Source: Actinomycetes bacterium
GTDB lineage: Bacteria; Actinomycetota; Actinomycetes; Actinomycetales; Cellulomonadaceae
Length of the DNA: 30,424 nucleotides
Direction: 5' to 3'
NCBI GenBank assembly: GCA_023412515.1
Contig: JAEYNO010000366.1
Coordinates: 1 to 30,424, forward strand
The notes beneath the pieces were generated by a model. That model had not been told where the DNA came from. It did no database searches and worked only from the letters and a program-made list of their open reading frames with translations. Within the stretch, counting starts at the first letter, position 1; every line of letters begins with the position of its first letter. Positions 1 through 7,266 of this stretch are shown piece after piece. Position numbers and translations under genes: made by a program.

Positions 1-765
1 CGCACCGCCCGAGCCGCCGGAGATCCGCCCGGCGACCTCGTCGGCGACGGCCGCGCCGATGCGCTCGCCGAACGTCCCGCCGCCGACCGCGTGGCCCACG
101 GCCCCGCCGACGACGCCGCCGACGACCTGGCCGAGGGTCCCGCCGGGGTCCTTGACGATGCCGGTCGCGATCGAGCCCGCGGACACGCCGGTGCTGCCGG
201 CACCGGTCGCACCGCCGCCGGGCTCGGTGCGGGTGACGGGTGCGGTCGGCGTCGTCACGCCCGCTCCCCCGCCGCCGGCGCCGTTGACGTGCACCGTGAC
301 CGAGCCGATTGACACGGGCACCACGACCTGCGCACCGGCGCCGGCCGCGCCGCCACCGGGCTGCGAGGGCCGCACCGCCGGGTCGGGCGCCGCCAGCACC
401 GGGGCGTTCACGGTCGACGCCTTCGGCAGCTGCACGGGCGTGAACCGCGCGTCGGGGATGTGCACGGTCGGGGTGTCCGAGCTCGTGTCCTTCTGCGTCT
501 GCGAGATCAGCGCGAGCACCTGGGCGAAGCCGCGCAGGTACTTGGCGACCGTCTGGACCCACGGGATGACGACGGCGCGCAGGTAGCGGGCGAACGCGGC
601 CGCCCACCCGGTCCACGACATCGCCTCGAGCGCGGCGGCGAGCGCGCGCAGCGCGGTGACGACGTCGTCGGCGAACTCGGCCGCGTCGGTCATGGTCCGC
701 ACGATGCGGTCGAGCCCGTCGACGTCCGACCCGCGGAACGTGCCGCTCTGCTGGAGCTGGGTCAT
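1..765 (-). CDS. WXG100-like protein with long C-terminal extension, partial (runs off left edge)
   Basis: This is an open frame of 255 codons with no stop before the window edge, so the C-terminus is missing. The ATG is preceded by a strong AGGAGG seven bases upstream. The first ~95 residues look like a WXG100 helix-turn-helix hairpin, with a WTG motif at residues 51-53 between two Ala/Leu-rich helices. A low-complexity Pro/Ala/Gly/Thr linker (about residues 97-200) follows, then a Gly/Ala/Val-rich stretch resembling a glycine-zipper segment (about 205-255). WXG100 proteins are substrates or partners of type VII (Esx) secretion. Those with long extensions are often effectors, but no toxin domain is visible in what remains. 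The gene lies downstream of a short WXG100 gene and an FHA gene on the same strand, probably in one cluster. Its exact role is unknown. Confidence 0.75.
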   Translation of the reverse strand, partial: MTQLQQSGTFRGSDVDGLDRIVRTMTDAAEFADDVVTALRALAAALEAMSWTGWAAAFARYLRAVVIPWVQTVAKYLRGFAQVLALISQTQKDTSSDTPTVHIPDARFTPVQLPKASTVNAPVLAAPDPAVRPSQPGGGAAGAGAQVVVPVSIGSVTVHVNGAGGGGAGVTTPTAPVTRTEPGGGATGAGSTGVSAGSIATGIVKDPGGTLGQVVGGVVGGAVGHAVGGGTFGERIGAAVADEVAGRISGGSGGA

Positions 766-934
766 CGGGTGCCTCCTGCGGTGGGCCGGACGGTCCGGCG
801 GGGCTGCTGCGGGTGGGTCGTGCGGGGCGCTGCGGTGCGCCGGGGTGCGGGGTGTCGGCGCTGTCTCGACGCTAGGGAGCGGGCGGGCCGCGCGGCCAGC
901 GTCGGCGGGGTGGAAGGTTCCGCCGCGCGGCCGG

Positions 935-1210
935 TCAGCGGCTCGCGTCCTCCTGCATCTGGGCGCGCCGGTCGAGCTCGACGGCGTTGCTGCGGATGTT
1001 CTCGGCGGCGGCCTGCAGCTCGGGGCGCAGCGCGCCGTCCCACTCGCCGAGGAACCGCTGCGCACCCGGGCCGGACCACTGGACCTGGCTCAGCAGCGAG
1101 CCGATCTGCCCGACGATGCGGTCGAGGTCGCCCGCGCCCGTCTGCATCGCGCGGGCCTGCTGGCGGCTGTACTGCGGGTCGATGCCGTGGAAGGTGCTCT
1201 TGTCGTACAT
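935..1210 (-). CDS. WXG100 family (EsxA/EsxB-like) type VII secretion protein
   Basis: This 91-residue protein has the size and architecture of an ESAT-6/CFP-10-like protein: two predicted helices around a WSG turn at residues 45-47. No signal peptide is seen, as expected for the family. The ATG has a GAGGAG-type ribosome site seven bases upstream. WXG100 proteins form helical-hairpin dimers exported by an EccC/EssC ATPase machine. The neighbouring gene toward the left edge encodes a longer WXG100-like protein that could be its partner or a substrate. No EccC, EccD or mycosin gene is in the window, so the secretion core, if present, would lie beyond the left edge. Confidence 0.88.
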   Translation of the reverse strand: MYDKSTFHGIDPQYSRQQARAMQTGAGDLDRIVGQIGSLLSQVQWSGPGAQRFLGEWDGALRPELQAAAENIRSNAVELDRRAQMQEDASR

Positions 1211-1267
1211 CGCGTGCTCCTCGCGTCGTCGGGCCGGTGCCCGGCACGCTAGGCAGCGCGCGGGCTC

Positions 1268-2131
1268 TCAGGACAGGGCGCCGGGGGTGGAACCTTCCGG
1301 GTTGAGGCCCGCGCCGCGGGCGCGCGCGGCCTCGACGACGGCCAGGTCGTCGGCCGTCACGAGGCGCACCTCGGCGGCGCGGCGCGCGACCGCGAACCGC
1401 ACGTTCTGCGCGCGGCCGCCCGCCTGGGCGAACGGGTCGTCGGCGGGGCCGAACGCCATGCGCGCGACCACGCGGATCGCGTCGTCGACGCGCTGCGCGC
1501 GCTCGAGGTTCCACGCGTGGCCGCGCCACGCGAGCACGCGCTCGTAGATCTCGCGGTTGGACGCGGGCCGTGGGTAGTCGTCGTCCCCCACGAGCCACGG
1601 CTCGGCGAGCGCGAGCGCGACGTACCACTCGCGGGACCACCGCTCGAGGCGCGGCGCGGGTGCCGTGACGGCGCCGTCGGGGTCGTGCTCGGGCACCCAC
1701 GCGGGGCCCGCGTCGGGCTCGGCGGGCACCGACACGTCGACGACGAGCACGAGGTCGGTGAACTGCCCCGGGGCGGTCTGCCGGCCGCGCAGCAGCAGCA
1801 CGTGGTTCTCGCCCTCGTCGAGCAGCGCGGCCATGCCGTCGGTGAGCGCGACGCGGCGCGCGCCGCCGGGCGCGTCGAACAGGCTCGAGAGCTGGGCCTC
1901 GGTCGAGCCGCGCCAGCGCAGCCGCACGACCTCCTCCCCCACGACGATCTCGCCGACGAGCCGCGACACGTGCGGCGCGGCGCGCGGCAGGGTCAGCGCG
2001 GTGCTGCGCAGCGCGGCGTCGGCGTCGGCGTCCGGGAGCGCGGCGTGCGGGTCGCGTCCGACGAGCAGCGTCTCGCCGGACCCGAGCACGACGGTGGGCA
2101 CGCCGACGCCGCGCAGGGTCACCCGCAGCAC
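1268..2131 (-). CDS. FHA-domain protein of a type VII secretion-like locus
   Basis: The protein is 287 residues from a GTG start chosen because a GAGGGGGA ribosome site sits just upstream. The frame stays open further upstream, but that region looks non-coding. Residues ~8-75 fit a forkhead-associated fold: a GRD motif at 25-27, then a P-H-V-S-R segment near 53-57 that carries the conserved Ser/Arg of the phosphothreonine-binding loop. The remaining two thirds contains acidic and Trp-rich segments that I cannot assign. FHA domains bind phosphothreonine peptides and are frequent regulators in actinobacterial type VII clusters, linking them to Ser/Thr kinases. The two WXG100-type genes follow in the same direction (57 bp to the first), so co-transcription is plausible. 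Confidence 0.75.
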   Translation of the reverse strand: MLRVTLRGVGVPTVVLGSGETLLVGRDPHAALPDADADAALRSTALTLPRAAPHVSRLVGEIVVGEEVVRLRWRGSTEAQLSSLFDAPGGARRVALTDGMAALLDEGENHVLLLRGRQTAPGQFTDLVLVVDVSVPAEPDAGPAWVPEHDPDGAVTAPAPRLERWSREWYVALALAEPWLVGDDDYPRPASNREIYERVLAWRGHAWNLERAQRVDDAIRVVARMAFGPADDPFAQAGGRAQNVRFAVARRAAEVRLVTADDLAVVEAARARGAGLNPEGSTPGALS

Positions 2132-2198
2132 GGGGTCCCCCTCGTTCCAGGGCTGGGTGCGGGCGCGCCGTGGCGGCCCGTGCGGTCCGTGTGCATCT

Positions 2199-2263
2199 GT
2201 CGGAGTCTGTCCGACGCGCACGGGCGGTTCACGCCTCCCGGACGTTCCCGGACGGTTCCGGAC
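2199..2263. promoter_or_regulatory. Clustered repeats upstream of the FHA gene (possible operator region)
   Basis: Two elements lie 70-135 bp upstream of the FHA gene start. The first is a perfect inverted repeat, GTCGGA (2199-2204) and TCCGAC (2210-2215) with a 5-nt spacer. The second is three copies of CCGGAC beginning at 2238, 2248 and 2258, exactly one helical turn apart. Such phasing is typical of cooperative protein-binding sites. No binding protein can be named, and the GC-rich background raises the chance of coincidence. Confidence 0.3.
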
Positions 2264-2334
2264 ACGCTTTCACCCGATCCGACCAGCGGTGACGCCGCGC
2301 CGGGCTCGCGCGCGGACGGCACCGGCGACGGCCA

Positions 2335-2355
2335 CGGCGCCGACGGCCGGCGCCG
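2335..2355 (-). terminator. Hairpin just after the ilvD-1 stop
   Basis: This is an 8-bp perfect inverted repeat, CGGCGCCG at 2335-2342 and 2348-2355, with a 5-nt loop. It begins 3 nt past the stop codon of the dihydroxy-acid dehydratase gene. No U-tract follows, which is common in high-GC actinobacteria. It may act as a terminator or 3' stabiliser. Confidence 0.35.
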
Positions 2356-2358
2356 CGC

Positions 2359-4068
2359 TCAGCCGAGCACGGCACCCTTCGACGCGGACTGCACGAGCTT
2401 CTGGTACTTGCCGAGCACGCCGCGCGTGTACCGGGGTGCGAGCGGCGTCCAGCCCTCGCGGCGGGCCGCGAGCTCGGCGTCGTCGACGAGCAGGTCGAGC
2501 GTCGCGTGCGCGACGTCGAGACGGATGCGGTCGCCGTCGCGCACGAACGCGATCGGTCCGGCGTCGACGGCCTCGGGCGCGATGTGCCCGACGCACAGGC
2601 CCGTCGTGCCGCCCGAGAACCGGCCGTCGGTCACGAGCAGCACGTCCTTGCCGAGGCCCGCACCCTTGATCGCGCCGGTGATGGCGAGCATCTCGCGCAT
2701 GCCGGGCCCACCCTTGGGGCCCTCGTAGCGGATGACGACGACGTCGCCGGCCTGGATCGTGCCGTCCTCGAGCGCGTCGAGCGCGGCCCGCTCGCGCTCG
2801 AACACGCGCGCGGTGCCCTCGAACACGTCGGAGTCGAAGCCGGCGGACTTCACGACCGCGCCCTCGGGCGCGAGGGTGCCCGACAGGATCGTGATGCCGC
2901 CCGTGCGGTGGATCGGGTCGTCGAGCGCGCGCAGGATCTTGCCGTCCGGGTCGGGCGGCGCGATGTCGGCGAGGTTCTCGGCGACCGTGCGCCCGGTGAC
3001 GGTGAGGCAGTCGCCGTGCAGCAGCCCCGCGTCGAGCAGGGCCTTCATGACCACGGGCACGCCGCCGACGCGGTCGACGTCGTTCATGACGTAGCGGCCG
3101 AACGGCTTGAGGTCGCCCAGGTGCGGGACCTTCCCGGCGACGCGGCTGAAGTCGTCGAGCGTGAGGTCGACCTCGGCCTCGTGCGCGATGGCCAGCAGGT
3201 GCAGCACGGCGTTGGTGGACCCGCCGAACGCCATGACAACGGCGATCGCGTTCTCGAACGCCTCCTTGGTCATGATCTGCCGGGCCGTGATGCCGCGGCG
3301 CAGCAGCTCGACGACGGCCTCCCCCGAGCGCTGCGCGTACTGGTCGCGCCGCCGGTCGGCGGACGGCGGCGCGGCCGAGCCGGGCAGCGACATGCCCATC
3401 GCCTCGGCGACGGACGCCATGGTGTTGGCGGTGTACATGCCGCCGCACGCGCCCTCGCCGGGGCAGATCGCGCGCTCGATGCGGTCCACGTCCTCGCGGC
3501 TCATGAGCCCGCGCGCGCACGCGCCGACGGCCTCGAACGCGTCGATGATCGTCACGTCCTTCTCGGTGCCGTCGGACAGCTTGACCCAGCCCGGCATGAT
3601 CGAGCCCGCGTAGAGGAACACGCTCGCGAGGTCGAGCCGCGCGGCGGCCATGAGCATGCCGGGCAGCGACTTGTCGCACCCGGCCAGCAGCACGGACCCG
3701 TCGAGCCGCTCGGCCATCATCACGGTCTCGACGCTGTCGGCGATGATGTCGCGGCTCACCAGGGAGTAGTGCATGCCCTCGTGGCCCATCGAGATGCCGT
3801 CGGACACCGAGATGGTCCCGAACTCCAGCGGGTACCCGCCGCCCGCGTGCACACCCGCCTTCACGGCCTTGGCCAGCCGGTCGAGCGACAGGTTGCACGG
3901 CGTGATCTCGTTCCACGAGCTCGCGACGCCCACCTGCGGCTTCGCGAAGTCCTCGTCGCCGAGCCCGACCGCGCGCAGCATGCCGCGCGCCGCCGTCGCC
4001 TCGAGCCCGTCGGTGACCTGCCGCGACCGCGGCTTGATGTCGATGGCGCCCTCGCCTGCACTCGTCAT
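2359..4068 (-). CDS. ilvD: Dihydroxy-acid dehydratase, short subfamily (copy 1)
   Basis: The protein (569 residues) catalyses dehydration of 2,3-dihydroxy-isovalerate and 2,3-dihydroxy-3-methylvalerate in valine and isoleucine synthesis. It matches the IlvD/Edd family throughout. It has Cys58 in an ITPCN context, Cys131 in AGCDKSLPGM and Cys208 in GEGACGGMYTAN. These three cysteines are the arrangement seen in IlvD proteins that carry a [2Fe-2S] cluster. The DGRFSGG segment near the C-terminus holds the family's active-site serine. The ATG at 4068 has no Shine-Dalgarno sequence, but a TAGTCT -10 box ends 7 nt before it, suggesting a leaderless mRNA. The 3' end is 227 bp from the FHA gene. A second ilvD of another subfamily lies 1.2 kb upstream. 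Confidence 0.95.
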   Translation of the reverse strand: MTSAGEGAIDIKPRSRQVTDGLEATAARGMLRAVGLGDEDFAKPQVGVASSWNEITPCNLSLDRLAKAVKAGVHAGGGYPLEFGTISVSDGISMGHEGMHYSLVSRDIIADSVETVMMAERLDGSVLLAGCDKSLPGMLMAAARLDLASVFLYAGSIMPGWVKLSDGTEKDVTIIDAFEAVGACARGLMSREDVDRIERAICPGEGACGGMYTANTMASVAEAMGMSLPGSAAPPSADRRRDQYAQRSGEAVVELLRRGITARQIMTKEAFENAIAVVMAFGGSTNAVLHLLAIAHEAEVDLTLDDFSRVAGKVPHLGDLKPFGRYVMNDVDRVGGVPVVMKALLDAGLLHGDCLTVTGRTVAENLADIAPPDPDGKILRALDDPIHRTGGITILSGTLAPEGAVVKSAGFDSDVFEGTARVFERERAALDALEDGTIQAGDVVVIRYEGPKGGPGMREMLAITGAIKGAGLGKDVLLVTDGRFSGGTTGLCVGHIAPEAVDAGPIAFVRDGDRIRLDVAHATLDLLVDDAELAARREGWTPLAPRYTRGVLGKYQKLVQSASKGAVLG

Positions 4069-4075
4069 ACGGCTG

Positions 4076-4081
4076 AGACTA
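4076..4081 (-). promoter_or_regulatory. Predicted -10 box for leaderless ilvD-1
   Basis: TAGTCT on the minus strand fits the actinobacterial TAnnnT consensus. It lies 7 nt upstream of the ilvD ATG, so transcription would start at or next to the start codon. No clear -35 element was seen. Confidence 0.4.
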
Positions 4082-4238
4082 AGCAGTCCGGTGCTGGGTG
4101 GCACGCGACATCTGACGCACGTCGACCGGTCGTGCGACCGCTCGCCGTCAATCCGCACCGAGGTCGCGCGCGTGCGCGCACACCTCGGCGGCGGCGCGCG
4201 CGAACCGCGGCACGGATCGCGCCAGGACGTCGAGGTAC

Positions 4239-4736
4239 TCATCGAGCGACTGGGGCGCCCTTCGGAACATCGCAGCGCGACACCAGCGTCTCGGCCACGC
4301 GCAACGGGTCGTCGAGGAGCAACTCGACGAGGCACTGGTCCGGCGTCAGGACGAGGACGCCGTGGCGCGCCAGACCACCGGCGGGAAACCCCGCGCGGTC
4401 CGACGTCACCAGCACCGACGCGCCGCCGGCCAGAGCCGCTGCCTGGTGCGGCAGGTCGTCGTCGTCCACGCCCGACGCGTCGGCAATCCGAGACTGCCAG
4501 CGCTCGCTGGTGACTTCGCCCTCAGGAAACGCGGCACGGAGCGCAGCCCACTGCGCCACGCGCGGCTTCACCGAGTCCGGCCCGTGCACCCGCGCCACCA
4601 CCTCGAGGATCTCGTCGACGAGGTAGTCCGACCACAGGAGGTCGATCACCGAGTACGTGGCGAGGAACCCGAAGAGGTCACTGAGGTAGTAAGGGATGTG
4701 GGCGTTCGTATCGACGTAGACCCGCGGACGCGTCAT
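4239..4736 (-). CDS. PIN-domain protein, probable VapC-type ribonuclease toxin
   Basis: This 165-residue protein opens with VYVDTN (Asp9), the hallmark first strand of PIN-domain nucleases. Further acidic residues lie where the fold needs metal ligands: Glu42, a DDDD run at 91-94, and Asp113 in VTSDR. PIN toxins cleave RNA using Mg2+ or Mn2+. The start ATG overlaps the stop of the upstream HTH gene by 4 nt (ATGA), so translation is coupled, with the antitoxin-like gene first as in typical toxin-antitoxin pairs. At 165 residues it is longer than classic VapC (~130-140), with an extra C-terminal segment. The target RNA cannot be told from sequence. A role as a housekeeping or mobile-element nuclease is possible. 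Confidence 0.8.
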   Translation of the reverse strand: MTRPRVYVDTNAHIPYYLSDLFGFLATYSVIDLLWSDYLVDEILEVVARVHGPDSVKPRVAQWAALRAAFPEGEVTSERWQSRIADASGVDDDDLPHQAAALAGGASVLVTSDRAGFPAGGLARHGVLVLTPDQCLVELLLDDPLRVAETLVSRCDVPKGAPVAR

Positions 4737-5230
4737 CGTGCCGTCTGCGCGCCGTCCCGGAGTTCCGCGTCCCAGACGTCTTCCTCGAGCGCGAGCTCGG
4801 CCGCTGCCGCGAGCGCGCTCTCGAGGGCTCGCCTGCGTGCGCGGAACGCCATGACGTCGGCACGAGGCAGGCGTCGATGGCGGGAACCAGGCACGCGTCT
4901 CGCCGTCAGGTCACCCTCGTCGACGAGTTTCAGCACCGTGTTGCGGGATACCCCGAGGAGCGCCGCGGCCTCGTTGGGCGTGACCTCGTCGACGTCGTCG
5001 ACGACGTCCATGGCACGCCCATCGGCCGCGGCACCGATGACGCGTCGAACCACGTCGGCGACCGGCGCCGGGACCGAGGCGCGCGAACCGTCCGCTGCCA
5101 CGAGCTCCACCTCGACCGAGGCTCGGTCGTGATCGCGCAGGAAGTTCTTGAGCGGCTCGATGTCCACGTCGTCGGGTCGGTCGAGGTGCGCGATCGCGGA
5201 CTTGCGTGACATGCCGACCCGCCCTCTCAT
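4733..5230 (-). CDS. Excisionase-family HTH DNA-binding protein, probable antitoxin
   Basis: This 165-residue protein has a winged-HTH (MerR/Xis-like) domain at about 81-133. It starts with TPNEAAALLGVSRNTVLKLV and continues into a basic wing around RRVPGSRHRRLPRADV. The N-terminal ~75 residues are unassigned. The C-terminal tail (135-165) is Ala/Glu-rich and helical, a plausible toxin-binding segment. Its stop overlaps the PIN gene start by 4 nt. Proteins of this excisionase-like type commonly pair with PIN toxins in actinobacteria and are expected to repress their own promoter. A second ATG at 5212 is an alternative start; neither has a strong ribosome site. Confidence 0.78.
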   Translation of the reverse strand: MRGRVGMSRKSAIAHLDRPDDVDIEPLKNFLRDHDRASVEVELVAADGSRASVPAPVADVVRRVIGAAADGRAMDVVDDVDEVTPNEAAALLGVSRNTVLKLVDEGDLTARRVPGSRHRRLPRADVMAFRARRRALESALAAAAELALEEDVWDAELRDGAQTAR

Positions 5231-5291
5231 CTGCCCTATCTGACTCGGACGACCAGGTTACCTCGAGGCTCAAGTCCCAGCCAGACCACCG

Positions 5292-7154
5292 TCAGACCCG
5301 GCGGAGGCGGCTCACGTCGCGCACGGCCCCGCGGTCGGCGGACGTCGCCATCGCGGCGTACGCCTGCAGCGCGGGCGAGACGTAGCGGTCGCGGTCGACC
5401 GGCTGCCACGGGTTCTCGCGCGCCTCCATCTTGGCGCGGCGCTCGGCGAGCACCTCGTCGGGCACGTTGACGCGGATGAGGCGCGTCTCGACGTCGATCT
5501 CGATCTCGTCACCGTCCTCGACGAGGCCGATCGTGCCGCCCGCGGCGGCCTCGGGGCTGATGTGCCCCACCGAGATGCCGCTCGACCCGCCCGAGAACCG
5601 GCCGTCGGTGATGAGCGCGCAGACCTTGCCCAGGCCGCGGCCCTTGATGAACGACGTCGGGTACAGCATCTCCTGCATGCCGGGACCGCCGGACGGGCCC
5701 TCGTACCGCACGACCACGACGTGGCCGGGCTCGACCTCCTTGCGCAGGATCTTCTCGACCGCCTCGTCCTGCGACTCGCACACCAGCGCGCGCCCCACGA
5801 AGTGGAAGACGTCGGGGTCGATGCCCGCGGTCTTGATGATGGCGCCGTCCTCGGCCAGGTTGCCGCGCAGCACCGCGAGCCCGCCCTCGACCGTGTAGGC
5901 GTGCGCGACGTCGCGGATGCAGCCGTTCGCCGCGTCGGTGTCGAGGGACTCCCACACGTTCGACGTCGAGAACGCCTGCGTCGTGCGGACGCCGCCGGGT
6001 GCGGCGTGGAACAGGTCGACCGCGCGCTGCGTGGCCTTGCCCCCGCGCACGTCCCAGTCGTCGAGCCACGCGCGCAGCGTCGGGGTGTGCACGCTCGTCA
6101 CGTCGTGGTCGAGCAGGCCGGCGCGGTCGAGCTCGCCCAGCAGCGCGGGGATGCCGCCGGCGCGGTGCACGTCCTCCATGTGGAAGTCCGGGTGGTTGGG
6201 CGCGACCTTCGACAGGCACGGCACGCGGCGGCTGATCGCGTCGATGTCGTCGAGCGTGAAGTCGACCTCGGCCTCCTGCGCGGCGGCCAGGATGTGCAGC
6301 ACCGTGTTGGTCGAGCCGCCCATCGCGACGTCGAGCGTCATCGCGTTCGAGAACGCCGCGCGGGTCGCGATCGACCGCGGCGCCGCGGTGTCGTCCTCGT
6401 CGTCGTAGTAGCGCCGCGCGAGGTCGACGATCGTGCGCCCCGCCTCGAGGAACAGCTCGCGGCGCGCGCTGTTCGTCGCGAGCGTCGAGCCGTTGCCCGG
6501 CAGCGACAGCCCGAGCGCCTCGGTGAGGCAGTTCATCGAGTTGGCCGTGAACATGCCCGAGCACGAGCCGCACGTGGGGCACGCGTTCTCCTCGACGCTC
6601 GCGAGCGCCGCGTCGGACACGTTGTCGTCGGCCGAGTAGTTGATCGCGTTGATGAGGTTGAGGTGCGTCGTCGCGACCCCGTCCGCGACGACGGCCTTGC
6701 CGGCCTCCATCGGCCCGCCGGACACGAAGATCACCGGGATGTTCAGCCGCAGCGCCGCGTTGAGCATGCCGGGCGTGATCTTGTCGCAGTTGGAGATGCA
6801 CACGAGCGCGTCGGCGCAGTGCGCCTGCACCATGTACTCGACCGAGTCGGCGATGAGGTCGCGGCTGGGCAGCGAGTAGAGCATGCCCGCGTGGCCCATC
6901 GCGATGCCGTCGTCGACCGCGATGGTGTTGAACTCCTTGGCGACGCCGCCGGCCTCCTGGATCGCCGACGCGACCAGGTCGCCCATGTCCTTGAGGTGCA
7001 CGTGCCCCGGCACGAACTGCGTGTACGAGTTCGCGATCGCGACGATCGGCTTGCCGAAGTCCTCCGAGCCCATGCCCGTGGCGCGCCAGAGCGCACGCGC
7101 TCCGGCCATGTTGCGGCCGTGGGTCGAGGTACGTGAGCGCAGGGGACGGCTCAT
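5292..7154 (-). CDS. ilvD: Dihydroxy-acid dehydratase, long E. coli-type subfamily (copy 2)
   Basis: This 620-residue protein is close in length to E. coli IlvD (616). It shows that subfamily's signatures: NSYTQFVPGHVHL near the N-terminus, NCDKITPGML, and ACPTCGSCSGMFTANSMNCL, with the active-site DGRFSGGSSG near the C-terminus. It lacks the N-terminal ITPCN cysteine present in the other copy and has extra cysteines in the CPTCGSC stretch. That matches the E. coli-type enzyme, for which an oxygen-sensitive [4Fe-4S] cluster has been described. The reaction is the same as that of copy 1. The start is supported by AAGGAG nine bases upstream. A perfect 11-bp hairpin lies 19-45 nt upstream of the start. 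It is not next to other ilv or leu genes here, so copy-specific regulation is likely. Confidence 0.95.
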   Translation of the reverse strand: MSRPLRSRTSTHGRNMAGARALWRATGMGSEDFGKPIVAIANSYTQFVPGHVHLKDMGDLVASAIQEAGGVAKEFNTIAVDDGIAMGHAGMLYSLPSRDLIADSVEYMVQAHCADALVCISNCDKITPGMLNAALRLNIPVIFVSGGPMEAGKAVVADGVATTHLNLINAINYSADDNVSDAALASVEENACPTCGSCSGMFTANSMNCLTEALGLSLPGNGSTLATNSARRELFLEAGRTIVDLARRYYDDEDDTAAPRSIATRAAFSNAMTLDVAMGGSTNTVLHILAAAQEAEVDFTLDDIDAISRRVPCLSKVAPNHPDFHMEDVHRAGGIPALLGELDRAGLLDHDVTSVHTPTLRAWLDDWDVRGGKATQRAVDLFHAAPGGVRTTQAFSTSNVWESLDTDAANGCIRDVAHAYTVEGGLAVLRGNLAEDGAIIKTAGIDPDVFHFVGRALVCESQDEAVEKILRKEVEPGHVVVVRYEGPSGGPGMQEMLYPTSFIKGRGLGKVCALITDGRFSGGSSGISVGHISPEAAAGGTIGLVEDGDEIEIDVETRLIRVNVPDEVLAERRAKMEARENPWQPVDRDRYVSPALQAYAAMATSADRGAVRDVSRLRRV

Positions 7155-7172
7155 CGCGGTGTTCTCCTTCGG

Positions 7173-7199
7173 GGGTGGGCACCGTGCTGGTGCCCACCC
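7173..7199. promoter_or_regulatory. Perfect 11-bp inverted repeat in the ilvD-2 leader
   Basis: The arms at 7173-7183 and 7189-7199 (core GGTGGGCACC) are perfectly complementary with a 5-nt loop. The element sits between the GH3 gene stop and the ilvD start, 19 nt upstream of the ATG and just upstream of the ribosome site. No U-tract follows. It could be an operator, a leader hairpin affecting ilvD translation, or a weak terminator for the upstream glycosidase operon. Confidence 0.4.
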
Positions 7200-7266
7200 A
7201 CCGTACGTCGGCCCTGGTGCGGGGCGTCCCGCGCGTCCGGCCTGTGATCCTCCGAGGGTCGGACGC

